Assembly (NCBI GenBank): GCA_030591685.1 | Contig: JAUVAX010000015.1 | Span: 1-49,850, forward strand | Source of the DNA: Pseudobdellovibrionaceae bacterium | GTDB lineage: Bacteria > Bdellovibrionota > Bdellovibrionia > Bdellovibrionales > UBA1609 | Direction of reading: 5' to 3' | DNA: 49,850 nucleotides | Part shown: piece after piece, positions 33,796 to 42,535 of the stretch | How the letters are laid out: each line of letters starts with the position of its first letter | Numbering within the stretch: the stretch's first letter is position 1 | Program-made: the position numbers and the translations under genes | The notes under the pieces: generated by a model | Seen by the model: only the letters and a program-made list of their open reading frames with translations | Database searches by the model: none | Told to the model about the DNA's origin: nothing

Positions 33796-34466
33796 AACAA
33801 GTACCTTTTAAAAATAAGTACTTTAAAACTTCGACTGGACTGAGGCCTGCTCGTAAAAATAGTTTCACCCTTATAAACATTATTGAGGCCCCACTCTGTG
33901 CGCTTGCCCTTCCAGGTAAAAATTAAACTCACTTGAAAGTTATCCATTTTTACAGAGCCCTCTGAGCCAGCAACGAGACTCCCAGTAAAGCTTTTTCTAA
34001 AGCCTAACTGCATTTTTGAACCCATAAAACGCCCTGAAAAATATATGCCTAAATCCCCCAAACTAGCAGTGCTCTTTCCGATAAAAATGGTATCTGCTGT
34101 TGAAGAAAAAATAAGTGTCTCGTCAGAGTAATAAGAGGCGTCTAAAAATATCCATTGAAACCTTAAAAAAAGCCCCACACGGGTTTTAAGTAAAAATTCA
34201 TTAGATTTTGATAAACCCACCTCTGAGTTACTCGGTACAGAGAAAAAGGTCCCCCCAAGGTTTAACAAATAACCTACGCGCCTTGAGATGTGTTGTTGAA
34301 AGGATGTTTGTATAATGGGGTTGAAATTACTTTTTACTAAAATGCTGCTTTCTATATCTTCAAAATCAAATCGAGACTCTTCTGTGCCCACAGAAAACCC
34401 AAAATTGGTCCTCGCCGACGCAAAGCTTGCGATCATCATAAATAATATAAAAATGAAATACTTCAA
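33792..34466 (-). CDS. Outer-membrane beta-barrel-like protein
   Basis: The 224-residue product has a signal peptide (MKYFIFILFMMIASFASA) and then short alternating segments with aromatic residues, as in small beta-barrels (YLLNLGGTFFSV, GLFLRFQWIFLDASYY). It ends with a terminal Phe (KRYLF), a common outer-membrane targeting signal. Its stop overlaps the start of the fibronectin-type lipoprotein by 4 nt. A role as membrane partner or secretion aid for that lipoprotein is plausible. Confidence 0.55.
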   Translation of the reverse strand: MKYFIFILFMMIASFASARTNFGFSVGTEESRFDFEDIESSILVKSNFNPIIQTSFQQHISRRVGYLLNLGGTFFSVPSNSEVGLSKSNEFLLKTRVGLFLRFQWIFLDASYYSDETLIFSSTADTIFIGKSTASLGDLGIYFSGRFMGSKMQLGFRKSFTGSLVAGSEGSVKMDNFQVSLIFTWKGKRTEWGLNNVYKGETIFTSRPQSSRSFKVLIFKRYLF

Positions 34467-34853
34467 TTAAAGCACCCCTTTGGCCTTCCTAGCCTCGTGT
34501 TGATTATACCATTTATGCGGTGTGTTTTTGAGCTGAAAGTAGTGACCTAATCATTAAACTCAAATAACTAAGACTTAGGGGTTGCTAAGCTTAAGCCCTA
34601 AGTCGTGAGCCCATTAAATTATAAGGGTTTAAAAGAAGGTCCATTAAACCTTTGTCTATATAGGCTCAAGCATTGAGAGATCCGGTAAATAAATTTTATT
34701 TATGCCGAAACGCTTCAAGGAATGAGGCTTTTATAAAAAAACAAAGTTACCGTTTTAACCCTAAGCAGGTTTTAATCATTAAGGGTCACAACGAAATATC
34801 ATTGTAAATAACAAGTGGGTCAGAGTAATTTAACTTTTATTTGAAGACTTGTA
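34467..34853. other. Intergenic region with two inverted repeats
   Basis: No credible gene is seen in these 387 bp. GACTTAGGG (34572-34580) pairs perfectly with CCCTAAGTC (34596-34604). A second, near-perfect hairpin (about 34683-34707) centres on AAATAAA-T-TTTATTT with flanking CGG/CCG. Neither ends in a T-run, so they are more likely binding sites or RNA structures than terminators. The region probably holds the promoter of the beta-barrel gene. Confidence 0.4.
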
Positions 34854-37097
34854 CTAAACTCTCTCTAGGCGGGCAAATTTAACAACAAATTTTTTAACAG
34901 AATTATTCTTAAACACAACGCTGACTTTTTGGTTATCACCCTTGCCCTCGACTTGGTGAATACTGCCCACACCAAAAGTAGGGTGCTTCACTCGCATACC
35001 CTTAGCAAAACCACTGTCTTCGTCAAAATAGGTGTCGTCAAAATCGTCAAAGCTGTCTTGGTAAAACTCGTTGTATTGGTTTTTTGTAGACCCTGAAGGG
35101 TGTTTTTTTGAATACTTATTTAAAAATTTTGGTTTAAAGGGTTGCTGCTCGTCAAGGTATTGAGCGGGTATTTCTTTTATAAATCGGCTCGGTGAGTGGC
35201 TTTGTTCCTGCCCCCATACTCGGCGATTAAGGGCATAGCAGAGGTAAAGTTTTTTCATCGCACGGGTCATGCCGACGTAACAAAGCCTTCGCTCCTCTTC
35301 AATAGCGTCACCATTTGAATCTTCAAAGCTTCTCGCCGAGGGGAACAAGCCCTCCTCTAAGCCCACTACAAATACCACAGGGTACTCAAGCCCCTTTGAT
35401 ATATGTAGGGTCATTAAGGTCACGGCGTCTGTTGACTCATCAAGGCCGTCAATGTCTGAAACTAGGGCCATCTCTTCTAAAAAGGTTTGTAAACTAGCTT
35501 CGTCACCACGCTCTTGCTCAAACTCAGTGGTGGCGTTGTTGAACTCTTCTAAGTTGTCTATTCGGGCTAAAGACTCAGAGGTGTTTTCGTCTTTGAGCCT
35601 TAAGGCGTAGCCTGTTTCATCTAAAATATTTAAGTACGTATCACTTAAGCCCGCTGATTCGGCAAACTTAAATATACGCCCCATTAAGGTGTAAAAATTT
35701 TGTAGTTTTTTACAAGCTCCCGCGTGCACAATTTTTTGTTCAATGGCTTTGGGGATGACACTTAAAAGGCCCTCTCCGGTGAGTGCTGCTAAAGCCTCAA
35801 GCTTATCAATGGTAGTTTTACCAATCCCCCTTGTGGGCACGTTAATAATTCTCTTTACAGCTACGTCATCAGTGGGGTTTAAAATGAGCTTCATGTAGGC
35901 TAAAATATCTTTGATTTCTTTTCGTTCAAAAAACTTAACTCCGCCTACGATTCGGTAGGCAACGCCCAAAGAGCGCAAGTTTTCTTCGATCACGCGAGAC
36001 TGTGCGTTTGTTCGGTAAAAAATAGCAACGTCATTAAGTATGGTGTCTCCCGCTTCAAATATTTTTTTAATCTCACCACTCACAAAACGCGACTCATCGT
36101 ATTCAGTTTGCCCGGCGTGTACGGTTATTTTTTCGCCCTCTTCTTTTTCGGTAAATAAAGTTTTGTCTTTTCTTTGGGTATTATTTTTTATCACAAACCC
36201 GGCGGCCTCTACTATGTTTTTAGTAGACCTATAGTTTTGCTCCAGTTTTACTACCGTCCCTTCGGGAAAGTCTTTTTCAAAGTTTAAAATATTTGTAATA
36301 TCAGCCCCGCGCCAAGAGTAAATAGACTGGTCCTCATCGCCCACCACACAGAGGTTTCTGTACTTTTTAGCAAGAAGCTTTAGTAATTTGTACTGTATGT
36401 GGTTTGTGTCTTGGTACTCGTCGACCATAATAAATTTAAACTGATCTTGGTATTGCTCTAATAGGGCCGGGTAGTACTCAAAGAGTTCGTGGGTTTTTAA
36501 CAACAGGTCCGAAAAATCAAGAGAGTTAGACTTTTTCATTTCTTTTTCGTAAATGCGGTAAACCTCTAAAGACTCATCGTCCATAACAAAGTGACTTTTT
36601 TTAGAGACCCCATCGGGGGTGAGCCCCTCGGTTTTGGCATTGTTAATGCGCGACTGAAAACCCTTGGCGGGGTTTAATTTTTCGTTAATGTTAAGTTTGT
36701 TTAAAACTCGTTTTATCATGCTCAGTTGGTCTGAGCTGTCGTAGATGCCAAAAAAAGGTTGGTACTCAAGTAAGTGTATGTGCTCTCTTAAAATGCGCAC
36801 ACAAGTAGAGTGAAAGGTGCTCACCCACAGTTGTGAGGGGACCGGTATTTTTAAACTAAAAAGAAGCTTGTAAATGCGGTCATTCATTTCGCGGGCGGCT
36901 TTATTGGTAAAAGTCACACATAGTATTTCATTGGGCTGAGCCTCACCCTGGGCAATAAGGTTTGCAAAGCGGTAAGTGAGCACACGGGTTTTTCCCGACC
37001 CAGCGCCAGCTAGTATAAGCAGGGGCCCTAAGAGTTTATAGGCGGCCTCAAACTGCGTTGGGTTAAGCTCTGATTGAAATAAAGGGGCCTTGCTCAT
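34854..37097 (-). CDS. pcrA: UvrD/PcrA-type DNA helicase
   Basis: The 747-residue SF1A helicase has the Walker A motif AGAGSGKTRVLTYR, motif Ia (LCVTFTNKAAREMNDRI), the Walker B box MVDEYQDTN, motif III (VVGDEDQSIYSWRGAD), and motifs V and VI (VTLMTLHISKGLEYPVVFV, ERRLCYVGMTRAMKKLYL). The C-terminal segment (GMRVKHPTFGVGSIHQVEG, then VVFKNNSVKKFV) is the Tudor-like PcrA tail, known in PcrA/UvrD for binding RNA polymerase. It unwinds DNA 3' to 5' in repair and replication-transcription conflicts. PcrA is preferred over Rep because of the tail. Confidence 0.93.
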   Translation of the reverse strand: MSKAPLFQSELNPTQFEAAYKLLGPLLILAGAGSGKTRVLTYRFANLIAQGEAQPNEILCVTFTNKAAREMNDRIYKLLFSLKIPVPSQLWVSTFHSTCVRILREHIHLLEYQPFFGIYDSSDQLSMIKRVLNKLNINEKLNPAKGFQSRINNAKTEGLTPDGVSKKSHFVMDDESLEVYRIYEKEMKKSNSLDFSDLLLKTHELFEYYPALLEQYQDQFKFIMVDEYQDTNHIQYKLLKLLAKKYRNLCVVGDEDQSIYSWRGADITNILNFEKDFPEGTVVKLEQNYRSTKNIVEAAGFVIKNNTQRKDKTLFTEKEEGEKITVHAGQTEYDESRFVSGEIKKIFEAGDTILNDVAIFYRTNAQSRVIEENLRSLGVAYRIVGGVKFFERKEIKDILAYMKLILNPTDDVAVKRIINVPTRGIGKTTIDKLEALAALTGEGLLSVIPKAIEQKIVHAGACKKLQNFYTLMGRIFKFAESAGLSDTYLNILDETGYALRLKDENTSESLARIDNLEEFNNATTEFEQERGDEASLQTFLEEMALVSDIDGLDESTDAVTLMTLHISKGLEYPVVFVVGLEEGLFPSARSFEDSNGDAIEEERRLCYVGMTRAMKKLYLCYALNRRVWGQEQSHSPSRFIKEIPAQYLDEQQPFKPKFLNKYSKKHPSGSTKNQYNEFYQDSFDDFDDTYFDEDSGFAKGMRVKHPTFGVGSIHQVEGKGDNQKVSVVFKNNSVKKFVVKFARLERV

Positions 37098-37241
37098 AAA
37101 ACTCTTTTTAGTTGTTTAGCGAGTGAGGGCCTACGCTTAAAACCATTGTTTACAACAGCGAAATACCAAAGCCCTCAAACCGTATGTTTAAGGGGTTTTA
37201 TAAGGTCTATCGCAGTAATTGTAAAGGTGTTAAGGGCCTAG

Positions 37242-38066
37242 TTACCTGATTATCTTTTGAACAATGGCAGAGCTAATGCTGGCTTGCTTCAAGAGTTCTT
37301 TTCTAAAGTGATTTGCACTTTTTCGGCCCTCAAAAAGACCAATACTTACTCGGTACCAGATTTTACCCTTAATGTTAGCCGGCACGTAAAAGGCAAAGTA
37401 CTCAGGCTTTAGCTTTTCAGCATGTATTTTAGCCTCTTTTTCAGTGGCATAAGACGCAATTTGTACTGTGTATTTACCTATAGATGTTGGGTTAAGGATC
37501 GGCAGCACACTGGCTGGCTTTCTTGTAGGCTTAACGTTCGGGGTAGGGGTTTTTCCCTTCGCTAAGCGGTTCATGGCCGTAGGCACAGGTTCTGGTTTAA
37601 AGGGCTTGGCCTCAAGTGGTTTTTTAATTTCAGGTGATTTTTTTACGAGAGTTGTCTTTTCAGGCGTAGTTGATTTAGTCGTAGCTTTTGAAGCATGTGT
37701 TCTGGCAATAGGTGTGTAGCCGTCTTCAGTTTTAGTCGTCTTTGTAGGGGTGGGTTCACTCTTTTTCGCCACAACCTTGGGCTCTTGTACTGGTTTAGTG
37801 TTGGCCTGTTGCTTTTCGGCCTCAACAAAAGATTTAGACAGCTCATTGACCTCGGCTTCTGTGATAACACCTTCAGAAGAGTCATGCTTTGTACTGGCCG
37901 TGTTTCGAACATGGTCATACTCAGCCTCTAATGCAACACGACGACGGTCACTATCGCTCACTTGCTTACCGACATATGTACCAACTGAAAATGAAAAAAG
38001 TGAAATAAAAAATATCAGAGCTAATTTAACGACAGTCTCTGCTTTTGTCCCCCCGTGATTATCCAT
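37242..38066 (-). CDS. SPOR-domain membrane protein
   Basis: The 274-residue protein has a single N-terminal membrane helix (VKLALIFFISLFSFSVGTYVG), a long Lys/Pro/Thr-rich linker (about 70-195) and a C-terminal SPOR domain. This last part contains YTVQIASYATEKEAKIHAEKL and VSIGLFEGRKSANHFRKEL. SPOR domains bind denuded glycan strands at division sites, so this is probably a septal or envelope factor such as FtsN or DamX. The linker length would span the periplasm. Confidence 0.8.
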   Translation of the reverse strand: MDNHGGTKAETVVKLALIFFISLFSFSVGTYVGKQVSDSDRRRVALEAEYDHVRNTASTKHDSSEGVITEAEVNELSKSFVEAEKQQANTKPVQEPKVVAKKSEPTPTKTTKTEDGYTPIARTHASKATTKSTTPEKTTLVKKSPEIKKPLEAKPFKPEPVPTAMNRLAKGKTPTPNVKPTRKPASVLPILNPTSIGKYTVQIASYATEKEAKIHAEKLKPEYFAFYVPANIKGKIWYRVSIGLFEGRKSANHFRKELLKQASISSAIVQKIIR

Positions 38067-38243
38067 ACTCTCTCCCCCTCTTTAAAATTATCAGTTTGCT
38101 TTTACTACGTTTAGTTTTTGTAGAGTTAATTTACTTGTCGGCAAACTAAAACGTGTTCTTAGGTATATGTTAAACTTTTCGCCCCAAAGGGTCAATCCGT
38201 CAAAGTCTTGACAATAGGGGACTTGGCAGGTTTATAGGGGCTT

Positions 38244-39059
38244 ATGTCGCAAAGCTTAACGCCCGTAATAAAAAATCAATTACTCTCAAGCGCTTGCCAG
38301 GCGGCAAAGCTTGGTAGACAGGTATTGTTGGATTATTTCGGGCACTTATCTAAGGTGAGTGAAAAGCACTTGGCCGGTCTAGTGAGCGAGGCCGACGTGG
38401 CCAGCGAAAAGGTAATTAAGGACTATTTAGCACAAAGGCATCCCAAAATTGGCTTTTTGGGCGAAGAAGAGGCCTTTGAAAACCCCAACCTTAGCCTATC
38501 ATCACATGAGTCACTTTGGGTGGTTGACCCCTTAGATGGCACGACTAATTATGTGCACAGGTTCCCTATTTTTTGCATAAGTATTGGGCTTATTATTAAC
38601 GGTAAAATCGAAGTGGGCGTTATAGATGTGCCTATGCTCAATAAAACCTATATGGCCACCGCCGGGGGCGGGGCCTTTGCCAACGAGGTCCCTTTAAAGG
38701 CCAGTCAACGAAGCCAAGTTTCTCAAAGCTTATTGGCCACAGGTTTTTTTGCTCAAAATAAGCCCGCCTTAAAACAGCAGTTAAAAATATTTTCTGAATT
38801 TATAGGCCAAGCCAGGGGTGTTCGGCGAGCCGGCGCTGCGGCTTATGATTTATGCATGGTTGCTGAGGGTGTTTTTGATGGTTTTTGGGAGCGTAATTTA
38901 AGCCCATGGGACACCTGTGCCGGCACCTTGCTTGTTCGCGAAGCCGGGGGCATTGTAACTAACTACGAGGGCGGCGAGTACCACCCCGATCAAAACTCTA
39001 TCCTAGCCTCTAATAAGCCTCTTCATGGGCAACTTTTAAAGGTGACTTCATTATATTAA
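38244..39059 (+). CDS. suhB: Inositol monophosphatase family protein
   Basis: The 271-residue enzyme shows the family metal sites: GEEEAF (Glu74 region), DPLDGTTNYVHRFP (Asp95 and Asp98) and WDTCAGTLLVREAGG. Family members hydrolyse inositol monophosphate, and SuhB also acts with the ribosomal RNA antitermination complex. The exact substrate is not fixed by the sequence. No signal peptide is seen. Its end converges on the Aat-like gene with a terminator between them. Confidence 0.88.
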   Translation: MSQSLTPVIKNQLLSSACQAAKLGRQVLLDYFGHLSKVSEKHLAGLVSEADVASEKVIKDYLAQRHPKIGFLGEEEAFENPNLSLSSHESLWVVDPLDGTTNYVHRFPIFCISIGLIINGKIEVGVIDVPMLNKTYMATAGGGAFANEVPLKASQRSQVSQSLLATGFFAQNKPALKQQLKIFSEFIGQARGVRRAGAAAYDLCMVAEGVFDGFWERNLSPWDTCAGTLLVREAGGIVTNYEGGEYHPDQNSILASNKPLHGQLLKVTSLY

Positions 39060-39080
39060 TTTCTTTAAGTCTTATACTTA

Positions 39081-39109
39081 GCGCCCCTCCCTTTGGGGTT
39101 TTAAGTGCT
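39081..39109. terminator. Probable terminator between convergent genes
   Basis: A GCGCCCC arm and GGGG (39084-39098) form a short GC-rich stem followed by TTTTAAG, with outer AGCG/AGTGCT bases partly pairing. It lies between the suhB stop and the end of the Aat-like gene. Confidence 0.5.
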
Positions 39110-39110
39110 A

Positions 39111-39866
39111 TTATTGATAGGTTAAATTTTCTAACTGTGCTTTTTTAATCCGTCGTATAAACTCCCTGCGGCTAATCATCTTACTGTTATGGCTTTGGAT
39201 TAAGGGCGACATCTCCTGAGTATCGATCCACTTTAGGCCCCGTGTTTTTAAATGCTCAATAAGAGCAACAAATGCAATTTTTGAAGTGTTGTCTTTAAAA
39301 TGAAACATGCTTTCCCCAAAGTACACGCCCTTAATAAATGTGCCATAGAGGCCGCCGACAAGTTTTGACCCCTCCCAGACCTCAACACTGTGCGCGTAGC
39401 CGAGTTTATGTAGCTCTATATAGGCATTAATAAAATTTTTAGAAATCCATGTTGGTCCTTGGTTGCCCCTCGAGGCATCTGCCGAGGCGTTAATGACCCC
39501 AATAAAATTTTCATCAAAAGACACCCTGTAGGGTGAGTTTTTAATAATTTTTTGAGTTGTTTTGTTAATGCGAAAATCAGAAAACTCTAAAATTGCACGA
39601 TGTGGGGGGGAGTACCACTGTATGTGGTCGCCATTATCTACCCACGGAAAGATCCCGTTCCTGTACGCCTCAATTAAACTGGGGACAGTTAGGGGAGCGT
39701 CCACAAAAACTTCACCAGTAAGGGGGCTCGTAACTAAGGGTTTTTTAAAAAACACAGGTCGCGGCTTAAATGTTTTATAGCAAACATTCTGCCCCCATAG
39801 GGGCCCGCTCATAGAAGAGCCTAAAAAAAATATTAATATTATAAGTGCCTGATACATTTTGATCAT
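39111..39866 (-). CDS. Leucyl/phenylalanyl-tRNA-protein transferase-like protein with a signal peptide
   Basis: The 251-residue protein has the Aat core: NGIFPW (Trp75), QWYSPPHRAILEF, GPTWISKNFINAYIELHKLG, AHSVEVWEG, VGGLYG, GVYFGESMF (Glu185) and IDTQ (Gln217), the residues needed to transfer Leu or Phe from tRNA to an N-degron protein. Unusually, residues 5-22 form a hydrophobic signal-type helix (ALIILIFFLGSSMS) directly after the start. An AGGGG site lies four bases before the ATG, which supports translation of the signal. The normal GGDL N-terminal motif is absent. Export or membrane anchoring is inferred; a GTG start inside (about residue 38) is the cytoplasmic alternative. Confidence 0.7.
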   Translation of the reverse strand: MIKMYQALIILIFFLGSSMSGPLWGQNVCYKTFKPRPVFFKKPLVTSPLTGEVFVDAPLTVPSLIEAYRNGIFPWVDNGDHIQWYSPPHRAILEFSDFRINKTTQKIIKNSPYRVSFDENFIGVINASADASRGNQGPTWISKNFINAYIELHKLGYAHSVEVWEGSKLVGGLYGTFIKGVYFGESMFHFKDNTSKIAFVALIEHLKTRGLKWIDTQEMSPLIQSHNSKMISRREFIRRIKKAQLENLTYQ

Positions 39867-39997
39867 AAACCCCTGCGGACTTAAAATTAACGAAGCAAGT
39901 GGGGTTTTATCTTACAAAAAGTGAAATTTAAAGTTTAAGTCTTAAAATTTATATAAACTTAACTATTTTTTGAAATATGTACTTATTTTTTGATTAT

Positions 39998-40031
39998 AAA
40001 AAAAAGGGGCTTACTAGTAAGGCCCCTTTTT
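39998..40031. terminator. Bidirectional intrinsic terminator
   Basis: GGGGCTTAC pairs with GTAAGGCCCC (one bulged G) around TA. It is preceded by A8 and followed by T5, so it can work in both directions. It lies after the stop of the lipoprotein gene at 40059 (minus strand). Confidence 0.8.
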
Positions 40032-40058
40032 ACATTAAGTTGTAGCGCGCTCTTGGCT

Positions 40059-40655
40059 TTACATGCAGTACCCAACAAATTCATAAACTTTACGCTGCCA
40101 GTTACGGGCTGATGTAAAGTGGGCTAATTTGTGGCTGTCACTTTTTTGAAAATCAATATTCGTTTGCTCGGTGTAAAATATAATGCGGTATTCAACATCT
40201 CTAACGCCGCTATTTCGCTCATAGTAGCAAATTTTTTCGTGGCCATTCCAAAAGCAAACATACCTCTGGGGGCCTTCGCAGAATTCGGTACCTCTTATTA
40301 AGCGTCCTGTTTCATGCTCTGTTGTGCGAGAGCCTGTGATATCAAAATCTTGCTTAATCTTTTTGCGATCAATAAAAATATTTTTCATATTCTCATCAAA
40401 GGCATCCTTAGGCAGCATAAAGCTAAACTTTTTTGTGAGTTCTTCGTTTTTAACTTCGGCCTTTAGAGTAAGGTGATCGCCACTTTTTTTGACCTTTACC
40501 TTTGCCTCATAAGTACCGGTGGGTATTGTGGTAGAATCCTTTTCATCGCTAAAGGTAATATCCTCATTAACGGTAAACTGACCAATTAATGTATCGCTAC
40601 AGGCTGTGAGCATTAAAGACGCGCACACAAACAGACTTGTTAATATTTTATTCAT
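40059..40655 (-). CDS. Lipoprotein of unknown function
   Basis: From the ATG at 40655, which has a GAGGGGG site six bases upstream, the product has 198 residues. Its lipobox LTAC gives a lipidated Cys at residue 19. The remainder looks like a beta-rich domain (VNEDITFSDEK, TGTYEAKVKVKKSGDHLTLKAEV) followed by a Cys-containing part (EFCEGPQRYVCFWNGHEKICYY) that may hold disulfides. No family is recognised. The longer frame from 40694 lacks a suitable start site. Confidence 0.65.
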   Translation of the reverse strand: MNKILTSLFVCASLMLTACSDTLIGQFTVNEDITFSDEKDSTTIPTGTYEAKVKVKKSGDHLTLKAEVKNEELTKKFSFMLPKDAFDENMKNIFIDRKKIKQDFDITGSRTTEHETGRLIRGTEFCEGPQRYVCFWNGHEKICYYERNSGVRDVEYRIIFYTEQTNIDFQKSDSHKLAHFTSARNWQRKVYEFVGYCM

Positions 40656-40831
40656 AGTATCCCCCTCATTGGACTTTAGTAGAGTATAGGACACATAAAA
40701 TTAAGAGCAACAGAGGTTTATGCGCTTATCACGCCGCTTCCTAAATTTATTAGCTCTTTGTCTGTAAGCCGTCGAATAGTCCTGTCAAAAATGTCACTTA
40801 AAACCCTTTAGGGGGGTCAAAAAATTATCAA

Positions 40832-40858
40832 TGAGTAGTGGCAAAAATTACCTACTCA
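40832..40858. promoter_or_regulatory. Dyad upstream of the flagellar promoter, possible activator site
   Basis: TGAGTAG (40832-40838) and CTACTCA (40852-40858) form a perfect 7-bp inverted repeat with a 13-bp spacer. The centre is about 83 bp before the expected transcription start, in the normal range for an activator of sigma-54 promoters. Confidence 0.5.
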
Positions 40859-40901
40859 ATGTGACGGGGGTTTGAATGAGCAACTTAGGCGAAGGTCTAT
40901 A

Positions 40902-40917
40902 TGGCATCTGGTTTGCT
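40902..40917 (+). promoter_or_regulatory. Candidate sigma-54 (-24/-12) promoter of the flagellar operon
   Basis: TGGCAT-N5-TTGCT matches the sigma-54 consensus TGGCAC-N5-TTGCW in spacing and in all but one base. It lies about 40 bp upstream of the fliL start codon, so the 5' leader would be about 30 nt. Sigma-54 drives middle flagellar genes in several bacteria. Confidence 0.65.
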
Positions 40918-40956
40918 AAGTAGAGGTATGTAGAATTGTCAATTAAGGAGGACTTA

Positions 40957-41490
40957 GTGGCTGAAGAAGCAAAACAAGACCAGGGACAGGCCGCTCCCAG
41001 TAAATCAACACCCGGACAAAAGCCGATGCTATTTATTATACTCGCTGTATTTAATATGCTGGTTGTCGTGGGTGTGGGTGCAATGATTTATATGGGTCAA
41101 AAAAAATTAGAACATGAACCAAAAATTGATGACGTCATAAAGGGTGAAAAAATAGCGCAAGACCTTGAAAAAGACAGTCAAAATGCCATTGGTAAATTAG
41201 TACCTCTTGAGACTTTTTTAGTAAACTTGTCAGGCAGTCGAGGGCGAAAACTCGCTAAAATAAATATGGAGCTCGAGGTCAGCAATGATGACGTCCAAGA
41301 AGAAATAGATCAACTCAAGCCTAAAATTAGAGACATTATAATTATGATCTTATCCAGCAAATCTTATGCGCAAGTATCGACCAAAGACGGTAAAGATAGC
41401 TTAAGAAAGGAAATAAGGGACCAAGTTAATTTATTTTTAACTAAAGGTAAAATTAAACGAGTTTATTTTACAGAGTTTATTTATAGCTAA
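40957..41490 (+). CDS. fliL: Flagellar basal body protein FliL
   Basis: The GTG at 40957 is chosen because AAGGAGG lies five bases upstream; the longer frame from 40936 runs through this ribosome site. The 177-residue protein has one membrane helix (MLFIILAVFNMLVVVGVGAMIYM, about residues 26-48) and the FliL domain (VPLETFLVNLSGSRGRKLAKINMELEVS, then IRDIIIMILSSKSYAQV and FTEFIYS). FliL surrounds the motor stator and supports torque. It is the first gene of the export/switch operon and sits just after the sigma-54 promoter candidate. Confidence 0.9.
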   Translation: MAEEAKQDQGQAAPSKSTPGQKPMLFIILAVFNMLVVVGVGAMIYMGQKKLEHEPKIDDVIKGEKIAQDLEKDSQNAIGKLVPLETFLVNLSGSRGRKLAKINMELEVSNDDVQEEIDQLKPKIRDIIIMILSSKSYAQVSTKDGKDSLRKEIRDQVNLFLTKGKIKRVYFTEFIYS

Positions 41491-41499
41491 GGGTGATGT

Positions 41500-42510
41500 A
41501 TGAACCAAGTACTTTCACAAGGTGAAGTGGATGCGCTGCTAGCAGCAGTATCAGATGGTGATGTTGATTCAGGTGAATCCGAAAGCAGTGCTTTATCTGC
41601 GGGCGGAGGAGATGATGATGAGGTCATAGCGATTACCTATGACCTGACGAGCCAGGATAGGATAGTTAGAGGGCGACTCCCTCAACTTGACGTTATTTAT
41701 GAAAAATTCATGCGCTCCTTCAGGGTTTCCCTCTCCAGTGCTTTAAGAAAAATCGCCACACTTAACCATGCGAGTACAGATTTTTTAAAGTTTGGTGAGT
41801 TTATTAATACGTTGCCAATGCCTACATGTATGAGTGTTTTAAGGTTTAACTCTCTTAGGGGCTCAGCTCTTTTTGTGATCGAAAGTAAGCTCGCTTATGC
41901 CCTTGTAGATAATTTTTTTGGTGGGGCCGACCAGCCCTATACAAAAATTGAGGGCAAAGACTTTACCCCCATTGAGTTACAAATTATAAGAAAGGTCGTA
42001 GATTTAGCAATACATGACCTCGATCAAGCCTGGGCTTCAGTAGAAAAGATAGATTGTACTTTTGTTCGTACCGAAATAAACCCGCAGTTTGTTGGTATTG
42101 TGCCCCCAACAGATATAGTCATTGCCTCAACCTTTGACGTTGAACTAGAAAACGCAAACGGCACCATAACACTCGTTGTCCCCTACTCGACTATTGAGCC
42201 CATAAGGCAAAAACTACAAACAGGATTTCAGGTAGAGAGTGATCAAACAGATAAAAAACTTTGGACCGCCATAATTACAGAGCAATTACTTGATACCGAG
42301 GTCGATTTAAAAGTCAACTTAGGTAACACCGTAATTAAGGCTGAGGACTTAATGAAATTAAAAATTGGAGATGTACTGCCTTTAGATCAAGATGCCACAG
42401 GTGAGTTTGATTTACAGGTCGAAGGGGTTAAGAAATTTAAATCATATTATGGGATACATCACGGTACCGTTGCGGTGCAAGTTACAAAACAGGTTAAAAG
42501 ACCAAAATAA
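41500..42510 (+). CDS. fliM: Flagellar motor switch protein FliM
   Basis: The 336-residue protein begins with a CheY-binding type motif (LSQGEVDALLAAV). The middle domain (FGEFINTLPMPTCMSVLRF, FFGGADQPYTKIEGKDFTPIE) and the SpoA-type C-terminal domain follow. FliM binds phospho-CheY and switches rotation direction in the C-ring. It lies 9 bp after fliL. About 30 acidic residues separate the CheY-binding segment from the middle domain, as usual. Confidence 0.96.
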   Translation: MNQVLSQGEVDALLAAVSDGDVDSGESESSALSAGGGDDDEVIAITYDLTSQDRIVRGRLPQLDVIYEKFMRSFRVSLSSALRKIATLNHASTDFLKFGEFINTLPMPTCMSVLRFNSLRGSALFVIESKLAYALVDNFFGGADQPYTKIEGKDFTPIELQIIRKVVDLAIHDLDQAWASVEKIDCTFVRTEINPQFVGIVPPTDIVIASTFDVELENANGTITLVVPYSTIEPIRQKLQTGFQVESDQTDKKLWTAIITEQLLDTEVDLKVNLGNTVIKAEDLMKLKIGDVLPLDQDATGEFDLQVEGVKKFKSYYGIHHGTVAVQVTKQVKRPK

Positions 42511-42535
42511 AAAATATAAGCAAGAGGTAAAGAAT

